DNA of 64,000 nucleotides from Dehalococcoidia bacterium (GTDB lineage Bacteria; Chloroflexota; Dehalococcoidia; DSTF01; JACRBR01). The notes under the pieces are model-generated. The model was not told the origin of the DNA and ran no database searches. It saw only the letters and a program-made list of their open reading frames with translations. Numbering within the stretch: the stretch's first letter is position 1; every line of letters starts with the position of its first letter. The stretch is taken from the NCBI GenBank assembly GCA_015478665.1, contig JADMII010000009.1, positions 30,317 to 94,316 on the forward strand, written 5' to 3'. This document shows, one piece after another, positions 23,591 through 32,228 of this stretch. A program made the position numbers and the translations under genes.

Positions 23591-25664
23591 CTACATCCGA
23601 CGGAGTACGGTCTCCGTTGAAGAGGCACGCACGAACATAAACCCAACGCCGCAAACCGACGACCCGCGCGCGTGTCCGCGCTGCGGCTGGCGCCATACCG
23701 CGCGCCAGGCGTGCGGCGTCCCCGCATCGTCGCCGGCGGCCCCGGTGACCAACGATGCAGCGCAACACGCGGCCCAACCGCCCGGCGCTGGCGGCGATTC
23801 GGCGCTGATCCGGCCGGTCGCCGTGCACCGCGCAGATGCAGACGTCGGCGGCTCCGTCGCGTTGGCGCACCCCGCCGTCGTACCCGCTGTATTCCCGCGC
23901 CCGGCGCCCTTCGCGGACTCCATCACGATGCCACCGGTGGCCATCGCGCCGCGCTGGCCGAAGTTCGCCGATGCCGCCTTCGCGCGGCAGGAGCCGCGGT
24001 GGCCTGCGCGCCGGCGGGCGCGAAGGAGCACGTCGCGCCGCGCGGCGACCTGGGCCGGCGCCGTCGTCGGCACGACCGTGCTGCTGGCGTGTCTGATCGC
24101 GGCGGCGGCGTCGGTCGTCGCACTGACGCAGTCGGACCGGAGCGCGCCGGCGGCCCTCGGCGTGATGGCGGGCGCCGTCGCCTTCGGCGTCTTCGCGATG
24201 GGGCTGCTCTCCGTTTCGGCGCGCGCATACGCGAGGATCCTGTGCTCGCTCCTCGCCGTCGTCCTCATCACCACCGGCTGGCTGATGCTGACGCTGGCGC
24301 CGGCGCTGCGGCAGATGAACACGGTCGGTCTCGCCGAGTACCGGGCGTTCGATGAGCTGCTCGGCTTCGGCGTCCTGAGCCTGCTCGCCGGAATCGTGCT
24401 CGCCGTCGCCTGCGTGCGCTGGGCGCTGCAGCGCGCAGCCCGCCGCGCGCTCGCCCGTTGGTCGCGCCTGCTCGGCTCGGCCTACGGCGTCGCGCTCGGC
24501 ATCTCCGGGCTGCTCGTGGTCTTCACGCTGCTTTTCGCCGGCGCCTCCAGCGGCCCGGACACCAGCGTGGTGGAGGCGACCATCTACCTCAGCGCGACGG
24601 CGATGTGGGCCTTCGTCCCGGGGTTGATCCTGACCTACCAGGGAATCTCGGCATCGATGGGCGAAGGCTCGTCGCCCTTTCACCTCGCCCCGGCGGCGTG
24701 GCTCGTCGCCGCCTGGGCGGCGGTGCTCGCGCTGGGCTGGTGGATGATGACTCGCGACGTGCCGGTGGCGGCGCCGATGCCGCTGCTGCACGTGCTCGCC
24801 GCCGCGCTGCCCGGCCTCGCCCTCGTCGCCATAGCGGCGCACGCATCGCCGCTCGCCGGACATCCCGTGCGCGGGCTGACGTGGCGCCAGGTGACGCTTG
24901 CGGCGGCGATCAGCATGACCGTCGGCGTCAGCCTGTCGCTCTACGTCGAGTCGCTCGGCAGCTTCTCCGGCGTCGTGCTTCTGCTCGTACACAACGGCGC
25001 CTTCGCCGGCGTGCAGGACAGCGACGGCTTCTTCCGCGCCATCCGCGACTCCAGCGACCTCCTGAGCCGCAACGAGCAATTTGCGGCGAACCTGATTGCC
25101 GCCTCGATCTTCGCGCCGATCGTCGAGGAGTTCGGCAAGGGGATCGCCGTGCGCTTCCTGCTGCGGCGCGATACGACGCGGGCGCAGGCGTTCGTGCTCG
25201 GGGCGGCGGCGGGCGCGGCGTTCGCGTTCCTCGAGACGATGCTCTACGCCGTGCCGACGTCGGCGGCGGGCGGCGCCGGCAGCTGGGGTCCGACGATGCT
25301 CATCCGCGCCGGCGGCCTGCACGTCATCGGCACCGCCGTCGTCGGGCTGGCCTGGTGGTACGCGGTCAACGGCGGGCGGCCGCGCCTGGCGTGGCTGCTC
25401 TTCGCGCTGGTCGTGCTCAACCACGCCGCCTGGAACGCCTTCGCGACCGTGCTCGATGCCCGCATCTTCGGGCTCGACACCCTCAGCAGCCGCATGGTCG
25501 ACATCATCGCCTACGCGGTGATCGCCGTCGTCTCCGCCGGCTACATCGTCGCCATCCCGACGATCGCCCGACGGCTGCGGCGCGCCGACGCGGCGCCGGT
25601 GAGCCGGGAGCTGGGGGCGCTGGCGCCGTGGCTCGGGGACGGCGGGCTTCCGGCGGCAGGATAG
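23481..25664 (+). CDS. PrsW-type intramembrane protease with N-terminal zinc ribbon
   Basis: A polytopic membrane protein with roughly ten spans. The C-terminal third carries PrsW/CPBP-like glutamic-protease motifs: VEE at 548-550 in APIVEEFGKG, the FLE glutamate at 585 in AFAFLETMLY, histidine 614 in GLHVIGTAVVG, and a VLNHAAWN histidine near 648. PrsW cleaves anti-sigma factors in Bacillus, and the target here is unknown. CPRCGWRH near residue 65 hints at a one-sided zinc ribbon. The true start is unclear: the upstream ATG at 23481 lies in the 70-bp repeat array and the next in-frame ATG (23928) would drop the ribbon, so the first 50 residues are doubtful. Confidence 0.75.
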   Translation: MLLPVHRTVDDCVHNCWPSPPVRPRCYECTAIDDCVGYIRRSTVSVEEARTNINPTPQTDDPRACPRCGWRHTARQACGVPASSPAAPVTNDAAQHAAQPPGAGGDSALIRPVAVHRADADVGGSVALAHPAVVPAVFPRPAPFADSITMPPVAIAPRWPKFADAAFARQEPRWPARRRARRSTSRRAATWAGAVVGTTVLLACLIAAAASVVALTQSDRSAPAALGVMAGAVAFGVFAMGLLSVSARAYARILCSLLAVVLITTGWLMLTLAPALRQMNTVGLAEYRAFDELLGFGVLSLLAGIVLAVACVRWALQRAARRALARWSRLLGSAYGVALGISGLLVVFTLLFAGASSGPDTSVVEATIYLSATAMWAFVPGLILTYQGISASMGEGSSPFHLAPAAWLVAAWAAVLALGWWMMTRDVPVAAPMPLLHVLAAALPGLALVAIAAHASPLAGHPVRGLTWRQVTLAAAISMTVGVSLSLYVESLGSFSGVVLLLVHNGAFAGVQDSDGFFRAIRDSSDLLSRNEQFAANLIAASIFAPIVEEFGKGIAVRFLLRRDTTRAQAFVLGAAAGAAFAFLETMLYAVPTSAAGGAGSWGPTMLIRAGGLHVIGTAVVGLAWWYAVNGGRPRLAWLLFALVVLNHAAWNAFATVLDARIFGLDTLSSRMVDIIAYAVIAVVSAGYIVAIPTIARRLRRADAAPVSRELGALAPWLGDGGLPAAG

Positions 25665-25887
25665 CCGTGCGAGGAGGGCGGACGGTCGAGGCGCAGGCGG
25701 TGCGCGGCCGCCCTCGTTGTCTCGCTACACTCGCTGGCGCGAGCGATGCAGCCGCGTGGACCGCGCCTGCACGCGCGTGGCCGGCTGCAGAGACACGAGG
25801 ACGCGTCCACACGCTCCTCGCGCCGCGCGTCGCCGCACCTGATCGCTGCCGGACGCGCGGCAGCAGCACGCTGGTGCGCGCCGGCGT

Positions 25888-26178
25888 TCACGACGTGCGC
25901 TCGGTGCGCGGCCGGAAAGTGCGTTCGCTCGCCGGGACGTCCTTGAAGAACTGCCGGTTGGCCGCGATGTAGCCCTTCCACTTCGCCGGCACGTCCTCCT
26001 CGAAGAAGATCGCCGTCACGGGGCAGACGACCTCGCACGCGGCACAGTCGATGCAGGTGTCAGGGTCGATGTAATACTGCGGGTCCTCCTCGCGCGTGTA
26101 GATGCAATCGACGGGGCAGACGTCGACACAGGAGGCGTCCTTCGTGCCGATGCAGGGTTCGGTGATGATGTAGGCCAT
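25888..26178 (-). CDS. Seven-iron ferredoxin
   Basis: A 96-residue FdxA-type ferredoxin. Cys9, Cys17 and Cys21 in the C-x7-C-x3-CP arrangement match the [3Fe-4S] half, and C42-x2-C45-x2-C48-x3-C52P matches the [4Fe-4S] half. An extra Cys25 is present. The 35-residue C-terminal extension (WKGYIAANRQFFKDVP) is usual in 7Fe ferredoxins. An AGAGGAGT site precedes the ATG. It may supply electrons to nearby or distant redox enzymes and no partner gene is adjacent. It diverges from the four-gene operon at 26.3-28.2 kb. Confidence 0.92.
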   Translation of the reverse strand: MAYIITEPCIGTKDASCVDVCPVDCIYTREEDPQYYIDPDTCIDCAACEVVCPVTAIFFEEDVPAKWKGYIAANRQFFKDVPASERTFRPRTERTS

Positions 26179-26348
26179 CGCTCGGACTCCTCTTCACGCC
26201 GCTTCAGTCCGCTTCAGTATCGCAGCCACAGCGCGCTCGCACACGCCGCACGTGACGTCCGCGGACGCCGTTGTACCGCTTGCGGCCACGGCGGCCGGTC
26301 CCCGGCGGCATTGCCGCCGCCGCCGCCGTGCCGAATACTGGATCCGCC

Positions 26349-26825
26349 ATGGCATCGATCTCCCGCAGCGCGCCGCCGTCCCTTCAGGCCCGCACGCGTT
26401 CCGGCGCGACGCCGCTCGTCTGGGGCGCGCCGTTCGCGGCGGTGCTCGCCGGCATCGGCGCCGAGTTCCTGGACTTCCGGGAGCTGCGCCTGCCGTTCCT
26501 GCTCGGCGTCGGCCTGGGCGTGCTGGCGACGTCATATGCGCTCTTCGGCACGCGCGCCGGCGGCCGGCGGTTCGCCCTCACCACGCTCATCGGCATGGGG
26601 ACGTGGGGCGGCGCCGAATCGCTGTACGCGGTGCTGCACGTCGCGCGCGGCGAGGCGTTTCAGGCCCCGCGCTTCGGCCCACAGGCCACGCAGGCGCTGG
26701 CGCTGATCGGCGTCCACGCGCTCTTCCTCGGCCTGCCGACGGGCGCCGCGGCGGCGGCGATCGGGCATCTGGCGCGGCTGCGGACGCGCAGCGCTGCCTG
26801 CGCTGACCGCGACGAGCCGGCGTGA
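26349..26825 (+). CDS. Integral membrane protein, first gene of siroheme-decarboxylase operon
   Basis: A 158-residue protein with about four hydrophobic spans (GAPFAAVLAGIGAEF, LGVGLGVLATSYALF, LTTLIGMGTWGGAESL, IGVHALFLGLPTGAA). I do not recognise a family. Its stop overlaps the next start (TGATG), and the following two genes also overlap, so the four genes form one transcript ending with the Ahb-like pair. Context suggests a membrane role linked to heme or tetrapyrrole metabolism, but this is only association. Confidence 0.75.
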   Translation: MASISRSAPPSLQARTRSGATPLVWGAPFAAVLAGIGAEFLDFRELRLPFLLGVGLGVLATSYALFGTRAGGRRFALTTLIGMGTWGGAESLYAVLHVARGEAFQAPRFGPQATQALALIGVHALFLGLPTGAAAAAIGHLARLRTRSAACADRDEPA

Positions 26826-27280
26826 TGCGGTTCGAAGACGGCCCGCAGCTTCCCCTCAGCGCGCGCAAGCGCGTCCTGCTCGCGCTCGGCATGGCGATGT
26901 TCGCCGCACAGACGGCCGCCGCGCTGATCGCCGCGCCGCGCATGACCGGCACGGGCGCCACGCACGCGACCTGGCTGCTCGCGCTGTGGGCCGCCTCGAT
27001 CGCCTGGTCGGCGCTGACGGCGCTGCTCGTCGTGCGGCAAGCCGACCTGCCGGACATCGCGACGGCGTCCTTCGTCGTGACGATCGCGGCCTGCGCGTCG
27101 TTCGCGCTCTCGGCGGCCTTCGCCGCGCGCGGTACGAGCGCCGAAGTCAACCTCGTCGACGCGCTCTTCATTGGCGTCACCGGCGGCGGCCTGACGTCGG
27201 TCATCGTCTGGGGGCTGGCAATGCTGATCGCGCGCGCCCTGCGGCTGCCGACGACGGAGGACCTCGATGCCGCGCGCTGA
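26825..27280 (+). CDS. Integral membrane protein, second gene of siroheme-decarboxylase operon
   Basis: A 151-residue protein with four spans (LLALGMAMFAAQTAAALIA, WLLALWAASIAWSALTALLV, VVTIAACASFALSAAFAA, the last around SVIVWGLAMLIA). The ATG at 26825 overlaps the previous TGA, and the GTG at 26822 is an alternative. Its 3' end overlaps the AhbB-like gene by 14 bp. No family is recognised. It is similar in size and topology to its upstream neighbour, and the two may form a heteromeric membrane complex. Confidence 0.75.
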   Translation: MRFEDGPQLPLSARKRVLLALGMAMFAAQTAAALIAAPRMTGTGATHATWLLALWAASIAWSALTALLVVRQADLPDIATASFVVTIAACASFALSAAFAARGTSAEVNLVDALFIGVTGGGLTSVIVWGLAMLIARALRLPTTEDLDAAR

Positions 27281-27737
27281 GACGCAGGTCGAGATCGACG
27301 ACACGGACCGCCTGCTGCTGAACAACCTGCAGGGTGGGTTTCCGGTGGCGCATCGCCCCTTCAAAGACGTCGCCGACCGCCTGGGTCTGCGCGAAGACGA
27401 CGTCATCGCCCGGCTGCAGCGCCTCGTCGACACCGGCGCGCTGAGCCGGTTCGGCACCATCCTCAACGCGCCGCAGCTCGGCGGCGAGCGCACGCTGGCG
27501 GCGATGCGCGTGCCCGCCGGACGCTACGACGATGTCGCCGCGTACGTCAACGGCCTCGATGCCGTCTCGCACAACTACGAGCGCACGCACGACTTCAACA
27601 TGTGGTTCGTCATCTCGTCCGAGGACGAAGCCGAGATCGCGCGCACGATCGCATCGATCGAGCGGGAGACCGGGCTCGAGGTGATCGACCTGCCGACGCT
27701 GGAGGAGTACTTCGTCGACATCAGGTTCAGGTTCTAG
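27267..27737 (+). CDS. ahbB: Siroheme decarboxylase subunit, AhbB-like
   Basis: A 156-residue Lrp/AsnC-fold protein: an N-terminal winged helix (DRLLLNNLQGGFPVAHRPF, DVIARLQRLVDTGALSRFG) and a C-terminal RAM-like domain with HNYERTHDFNMWFVI. AhbA/AhbB remove two acetate carboxyls of siroheme to give didecarbosiroheme in the alternative heme pathway. NirD/L/G/H paralogues do the same for heme d1. Pairing with the next gene fits a heterodimer. AhbC and AhbD are not in the window, so heme versus heme d1 is undecided. The gene begins 14 bp inside the upstream membrane gene. Confidence 0.85.
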   Translation: MPRAETQVEIDDTDRLLLNNLQGGFPVAHRPFKDVADRLGLREDDVIARLQRLVDTGALSRFGTILNAPQLGGERTLAAMRVPAGRYDDVAAYVNGLDAVSHNYERTHDFNMWFVISSEDEAEIARTIASIERETGLEVIDLPTLEEYFVDIRFRF

Positions 27738-27739
27738 CG

Positions 27740-28219
27740 ATGGCAACGATCAGCGACGACGAGCGCAGGGTGTTGGCGGCGATCCAGGATGGGCTGCCCC
27801 TCGAGCCGGAGCCGTACCGCGTCGTTGGCGAGCGGGTCGGCATGAGCGAAGAGCGCGTGCTGGAGCTGATCCGGCGCATGCTCGCCGAAGGCAAGATCAA
27901 GCGCATCGGCGCCGTGCCGGACCACTACGCGCTGGGGATTACGGCGAACGGCATGTCGGTCTGGGACGTCCCCGACGACATCGCGAGCGAGGTCGGCCGG
28001 CGGCTCGGCGCGCGCGACGAGATCACGCACTGCTACCGGCGTCCCCGGCAGCCGGGCTGGCGGTACAACATCTTCGGCATGGTGCACGACCGCTCGCGCC
28101 ACGAGGTCGTCGCCACCGTCGAGCGCATCGGCCGCGAGCTCGGCATCGCGCAGTACCCGCACGACGTGCTGTTCTCGACGCGGCTGCTCAAGAAGCGCGG
28201 CACCCGCGTCCGCGCCTAG
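27740..28219 (+). CDS. ahbA: Siroheme decarboxylase subunit, AhbA-like
   Basis: A 159-residue Lrp-like partner of the preceding protein. It has the winged helix (ERRVLAAIQDGLPLEPEPY), the KIKRIGAVPDHYALG segment that starts the RAM domain, and THCYRRPRQPGWRYNIFGMVH. That histidine/arginine-rich stretch matches the siroheme-contacting motif (cYRRp...YNiF-MvH) of AhbA/NirL relatives. It starts two bases after the upstream stop, with only a weak ribosome site, as expected for a coupled gene. Confidence 0.87.
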   Translation: MATISDDERRVLAAIQDGLPLEPEPYRVVGERVGMSEERVLELIRRMLAEGKIKRIGAVPDHYALGITANGMSVWDVPDDIASEVGRRLGARDEITHCYRRPRQPGWRYNIFGMVHDRSRHEVVATVERIGRELGIAQYPHDVLFSTRLLKKRGTRVRA

Positions 28220-28309
28220 ACTGCGGTGGTCCATCGGGGCGGTAGCGGCGATGGAACTCCGCGGGCCTTCGCCGCCTGCGGCGTCCGTCGCGGGGCGCAG
28301 CACCTGCCG

Positions 28310-28825
28310 TCAGGCGCCGACCGCCGCGACGATCTTCGCCGCGTGCTGGATGTGGTCTTCGTCGTGGACGCGCTGGAACGCCGCCCATTCGCGGCAGTTC
28401 AGCTCGCCGAAGAAGGGATGCGCCGCCGTCAGCGTCACGTTGGCTTCGGCCGGCAGCGCGGCGATGATCGTGGTCAGCCGCGCATTCGTCTCCCGCAGCC
28501 GCTCGAGCAGCGATCCGTAGGACGCCTGTCCGTCGTTCGACGACATACCTGCGCGCGCCATGGCGGCGGCCGATTCTCCACGCGACAGCCGCTCGATCGT
28601 CAGTCCGACGCCATGCTCCGCAGAGACGACGTGCCGCGCCAGTTCGCGCATCGACCACTCGCCCGGCGCCGGCGCGCGCAGCGCCGCATCGCCGTCGCAG
28701 GCGGCGAATGCATCGAGCAGCCGGCGCTGACTGTCAGCGACGAGCGCGGCGAGCGCTTCCGGCGGCTTCGCGGCCTGATGGCGGATGTAGGAGAGAACGC
28801 GCGCGGCGACGTCTTCGCTGACCAT
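28310..28825 (-). CDS. DinB-like four-helix protein
   Basis: A 171-residue DinB/YfiT-type protein. Members are metal-binding four-helix bundles, some of them thiol S-transferases. Metal-ligand histidines fit ELARHVVSAEHG (near residue 64) and HDEDHIQH near the C-terminus. The start at ATG 28825 rather than upstream is set by TACAAT six bases away, with TTGACG 17 bases further up. Longer readings add only repetitive Arg-rich sequence. It converges on the Ahb operon. Confidence 0.8.
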   Translation of the reverse strand: MVSEDVAARVLSYIRHQAAKPPEALAALVADSQRRLLDAFAACDGDAALRAPAPGEWSMRELARHVVSAEHGVGLTIERLSRGESAAAMARAGMSSNDGQASYGSLLERLRETNARLTTIIAALPAEANVTLTAAHPFFGELNCREWAAFQRVHDEDHIQHAAKIVAAVGA

Positions 28826-28831
28826 GCGCGG

Positions 28832-28860
28832 ATTGTAGGCGCGGCCCGTCAGCCCGTCAA
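28832..28860 (-). promoter_or_regulatory. Promoter TTGACG-17-TACAAT, leaderless layout
   Basis: The best promoter in the window. On the minus strand TTGACG (28855-28860) is followed by a 17-base spacer, TACAAT (28832-28837), six bases and the ATG ending at 28825. Confidence 0.7.
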
Positions 28861-28917
28861 CGGACAGCCCCGCGCCGCGGCGCCGGCCGTCGCGCCGGTA
28901 CGGGCGAGTGCGCGCGG

Positions 28918-29019
28918 CTACTTGCGGAAGTATGGCTTCAGCATGTCGTACGCCCAGCAGAGGATCGCACCCATCATGAACAACCAGAACAGATTGCCGA
29001 GCAGCTCCATGAGGCCCAT
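28918..29019 (-). CDS. 33-residue single-span membrane peptide
   Basis: A tiny protein MGLMELLGNLF... with one hydrophobic segment (about residues 8-24) and a basic end (LKPYFRK). An AGGAAGGAAG ribosome site lies about eight bases before the ATG ending at 29019. An upstream in-frame ATG gives a 67-residue form without a ribosome site. Small single-span proteins like this often modulate membrane complexes, and no family is recognised. Confidence 0.55.
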   Translation of the reverse strand: MGLMELLGNLFWLFMMGAILCWAYDMLKPYFRK

Positions 29020-29310
29020 CGGGGACGCTTCCTTCCTGACGATCTCCGACGGCGGGGTATGCATTGAGCGTACAACGCATGCGCGCTGCCGTATAGATGC
29101 GCGGGCGATGTTTCGCTCCAACTTGACGATGCGGCGTCAAGCACCGTCGTCGGGCATCAGCCGCCGACGCCGACCTCAACCACCGCCGTATCGCGCCGTC
29201 CCGCGCGCTCGGCTCGTCCACGTCAACACACCATGCCCTGCCGGCGGCGGTTGCACGCGCCCGCACGCTCACGGATGATGAGGGATCCCACTCCCGGCAA
29301 GCGAGGCGCC

Positions 29311-31287
29311 ATGACGACGACCGACCGACGCATCCAACGCAGCGAGGACACCGCCGGCGTCGTCGGGCCGGAGCGGCTCGCCGGGCAGGGGCTCGACGAG
29401 CATCAGCACGAGTCGGGCGACCGCGCCATACGCATCCTCCTCAGCGACCCCGTCGTCGGGCCGCAGACGGACCTCGTGATCACCTGCCGCGACGGCGCCT
29501 ACGAGGTGTGGGCGGCGCGCGGCATGGTGCGCTTCGTGCGCCGCTACGCCGAACACGGCCGCGGCCCCGCATACAGCGTGATCGAGCAGATCGGCGAGAA
29601 CCCGATCGCACGCCAGGACCCGCGGGCGCTGGCGACGATCGACGATGAAGTGGCGGCGTCGCGGGCGTCCGGCTTCCCCGCAGAAGAGCCGAGCCTCGCG
29701 TACGTCGATCCGGCGTACCTGACGTACCCGCTGGCGTACGAGCGGATCGCGCAGCTGTTCGACAGCCCGAACGCACCCGACCTCGTCGTCAACCCGAAGG
29801 CCTACCTCTTCGGCGCCCAGCCCGGCCAGCACGGCGCGCTCGACGTCGTCCAGTCCCGCTCACCGCTGATCTTCGCCGGCCCCGGCATCGCACGCGGCGT
29901 CACGACCGACGCGCTCTCGCGCCAGATCGACATCGCGCCGACGATCGCCAAGCGCTGCGGCTTTCCGCTGATCGACGGCGCCGACGAGACGGGGCGCACA
30001 TCGGGCGAGCGCGGCGTTGCGCCGGACGTCTACCTGAAGCGCCAGGACGGCCGCCCGCTCGACGCGATCATCGAAGCCGGCGCGCAGCCGGCGGAGCGCG
30101 CCTACATCTTCCTGCTCGATGGCCTCAGCAACGCCGACCTCACGCACCGCCTGGGGACGGACGCCGACGGCATCCCCAACCTGCGCCGTCTGGTCCGCGA
30201 AGGCGCGATGTTCGAGTACGGCTCCTTCACCAACTTCCCCAGCATCACCTGGCCGAGCCACAACGCCATCGGCACCGGCGCTTGGGGCGGCCACCACGAC
30301 ATCGTCAACCCGACGTACTATCTACGTCCGACGCGCGAGCTGGTGACGCCGCAGGGCCAACAGTTCGAGACGGCGCGCTTCCTCGGCGACGGCGTCGAGA
30401 CGCTGTACGAGGCGTTCCACCGCGTCTTCGGCGACTGGCACGGGCACGACGGCGCCTTCACCGCATCGATCCACGAACCCTGCACGCGCGGCGCCGACCA
30501 CGCGACGCTCGAGCGCGCCGTCATCGGCGACCGCGACCGCCTGCGCGACCTGACGGCACAGCACGCCGGCGACAGCGACCCGAAGTGGCAGCAGGACGGA
30601 CAGCGCGGCGCCTACGCCGAGTCCGTGATCGAGACGCGCGGCCTCGCGCAGGTGCTGCTGCTCTACACCGACGCATCGCACCCGCCGCCGAAGTTCATGT
30701 TTCACGAGATGCCGCTCACCGACGGCGTCGGCCACGACTACGGCCCGCACTCGGACGGCGTGCGCGCCGCGCTCGATGAGACGGATCGGCGCATCGGCCA
30801 CATCCTGCGCATGCTCGAGGAGCAGGGGCTGTACGACGGCACGCTGTTCGTCATCACGACCGACCACGGCATGGCGGCGACCGACGCCGCGGTGAAGGCC
30901 GATCAGACACGGGCGGTCATCGTCGCCGGCATGAAGGCGGTGGCATGCCCGCCCTTCGTCTATCTGCTCGACATGGCGGTGACCGTCACCGCGCACCCGG
31001 ACGGACGCACGGCGATGGTCGAGGTGTTGGCGAACGACGCCGACGCATCGGGCCAGCGGCCGCCGGTGGCGGGCGCCGCAGTGACGCTTTCGGGGCACGA
31101 TGCGGAGGTGCTGGCGCGGGCGACGACCTCGCCCGGCGGGACGTGCGGGCTGCCGCTGCCGGTGAGCATCGAGCCGGCGGAGCTCGTCGTCACGGTGCAT
31201 CACGAGGACTACAATCGGCGCCACCTGCGCCTCGACGGCTCGCCCGTGCAGGAGGACCTGCGGGACGCGCTGTACGGCGGCCGGTAG
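29311..31287 (+). CDS. Alkaline-phosphatase-superfamily phosphodiesterase with rearranged domain order
   Basis: A 658-residue protein of the type I phosphodiesterase/nucleotide pyrophosphatase superfamily. Residues 263-520 hold the metal site in usual order: D270 in FLLDGLSNAD, the nucleophile threonine in SITWPSHN (about 313), DGVGHDYGP (471-479) and TTDHGM (516-521). The block that normally follows, GQHG with PLIFAGPGI and IDIAPTIAKRCG, lies instead at residues 172-217, before the nucleophile. A beta-sandwich-like tail (about 555-640) follows the core. There is no signal peptide. It could be a circular permutation or a fusion of a C-terminal half with a core. The substrate is unknown. The ATG at 29311 is the first in-frame start outside an Arg/Pro-rich run. 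Confidence 0.75.
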   Translation: MTTTDRRIQRSEDTAGVVGPERLAGQGLDEHQHESGDRAIRILLSDPVVGPQTDLVITCRDGAYEVWAARGMVRFVRRYAEHGRGPAYSVIEQIGENPIARQDPRALATIDDEVAASRASGFPAEEPSLAYVDPAYLTYPLAYERIAQLFDSPNAPDLVVNPKAYLFGAQPGQHGALDVVQSRSPLIFAGPGIARGVTTDALSRQIDIAPTIAKRCGFPLIDGADETGRTSGERGVAPDVYLKRQDGRPLDAIIEAGAQPAERAYIFLLDGLSNADLTHRLGTDADGIPNLRRLVREGAMFEYGSFTNFPSITWPSHNAIGTGAWGGHHDIVNPTYYLRPTRELVTPQGQQFETARFLGDGVETLYEAFHRVFGDWHGHDGAFTASIHEPCTRGADHATLERAVIGDRDRLRDLTAQHAGDSDPKWQQDGQRGAYAESVIETRGLAQVLLLYTDASHPPPKFMFHEMPLTDGVGHDYGPHSDGVRAALDETDRRIGHILRMLEEQGLYDGTLFVITTDHGMAATDAAVKADQTRAVIVAGMKAVACPPFVYLLDMAVTVTAHPDGRTAMVEVLANDADASGQRPPVAGAAVTLSGHDAEVLARATTSPGGTCGLPLPVSIEPAELVVTVHHEDYNRRHLRLDGSPVQEDLRDALYGGR

Positions 31288-31436
31288 GGCAGCGACAGCC
31301 GCAGCGCAGAACCGCCACACGCCGCGCTGCCGGCGGCGACGCGTGGGCGCGAGCGCGCCCCGACGGACGACGGATTCCACCTGCGCCGTCTCTTGTCCGC
31401 GCGCCGGCCGGCCGATACTTCCCGGAGGTGCACGCC

Positions 31437-31940
31437 ATGCGAAAGCTCTTCGGTACATCGACGCCCGCCGGCCCTCGCCCGGCGCCCACCCAGCCGACCG
31501 GACGCGACCTGCTCATCGAACGCGAGCTGTACGCGCGCTGGTACATGGATCTGCGGCTCGACGAAGAGGCGGAGCGCGCCCGCCGCTACGAGCGTCCGCT
31601 CTCCCTCCTCCTCGCCGGCCCGGCGCTGCTGGCCGACGAGACGCCGACGCCCGATTCGCTCCAGGCGGCCGCCTCGGCGGCCCGCACGGCCGCGCGCGCG
31701 ATGGACCTCGTCGGCTGGGTCGACTCGGCGACGATCCTCATGGTGCTGCCGGAGACGACCACCGATGAGGCGCGCGCCGCCGCCTCGCGCCTGCGCAGCG
31801 AGATGTGGCTGCGCAGCCGCAGCTTCGGCGGCCAGAAGTGGGAGATCCGGCTGGCGACCGGCACGTCGAGCGGCGCCAGCGGCGGCGAGCGGATCGCCGA
31901 GCTGCTGTCACAGCGGGGGTCGTTCGAGCTCGCGGCCTAG
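31437..31940 (+). CDS. GGDEF-fold-like protein lacking the GGDEF motif
   Basis: A 167-residue protein. From about residue 25 it has ERELYARWYMDLRLDEEAERARRYERPLSLLLAG, then DLVGWVDSATILMVLPETTTDEARAAASRL and an IRLATGTSSG strand. That order matches diguanylate-cyclase domains (F-R-L-DEF core), but no GGDEF signature is present and the usual D/E metal residues appear lost. It is probably a degenerate regulatory domain, perhaps binding a nucleotide or another protein. A GGAGGTG site nine bases upstream fixes the ATG. Confidence 0.65.
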   Translation: MRKLFGTSTPAGPRPAPTQPTGRDLLIERELYARWYMDLRLDEEAERARRYERPLSLLLAGPALLADETPTPDSLQAAASAARTAARAMDLVGWVDSATILMVLPETTTDEARAAASRLRSEMWLRSRSFGGQKWEIRLATGTSSGASGGERIAELLSQRGSFELAA

Positions 31941-32216
31941 CGCCGCACGCGGCTGCCGGCGTTCTCGGCTCTGAGGCGCACAGGGACGTCACGCCACCGG
32001 CCGTGCGGGGACCGAACGCTCGCCGCCCTCACCGCCCCGTTCGGCCGTCGAGCATCGCGATCGGCGGCGGCGCGAGGTCGTGGCCCCGCGTGCAGCAGCG
32101 GAGAGCGGCCGCGCGAGGGGCGTCATGGCGGGCGCCAGCCTCCGGCAGGCGCGCCGTCGTCCACACTTCGTGCACGATCGCCCACGATCGCCCGACTCGT
32201 GACGCATCCATCGGTG

Positions 32217-32222
32217 TATCCT
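32217..32222 (+). promoter_or_regulatory. -10-like TATCCT box, leaderless layout (6 nt)
   Basis: TATCCT, then GCACGC, then the alr ATG at 32229. The same GCACGC spacer occurs before yajQ (36324-36329). Confidence 0.55.
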
Positions 32223-32228
32223 GCACGC

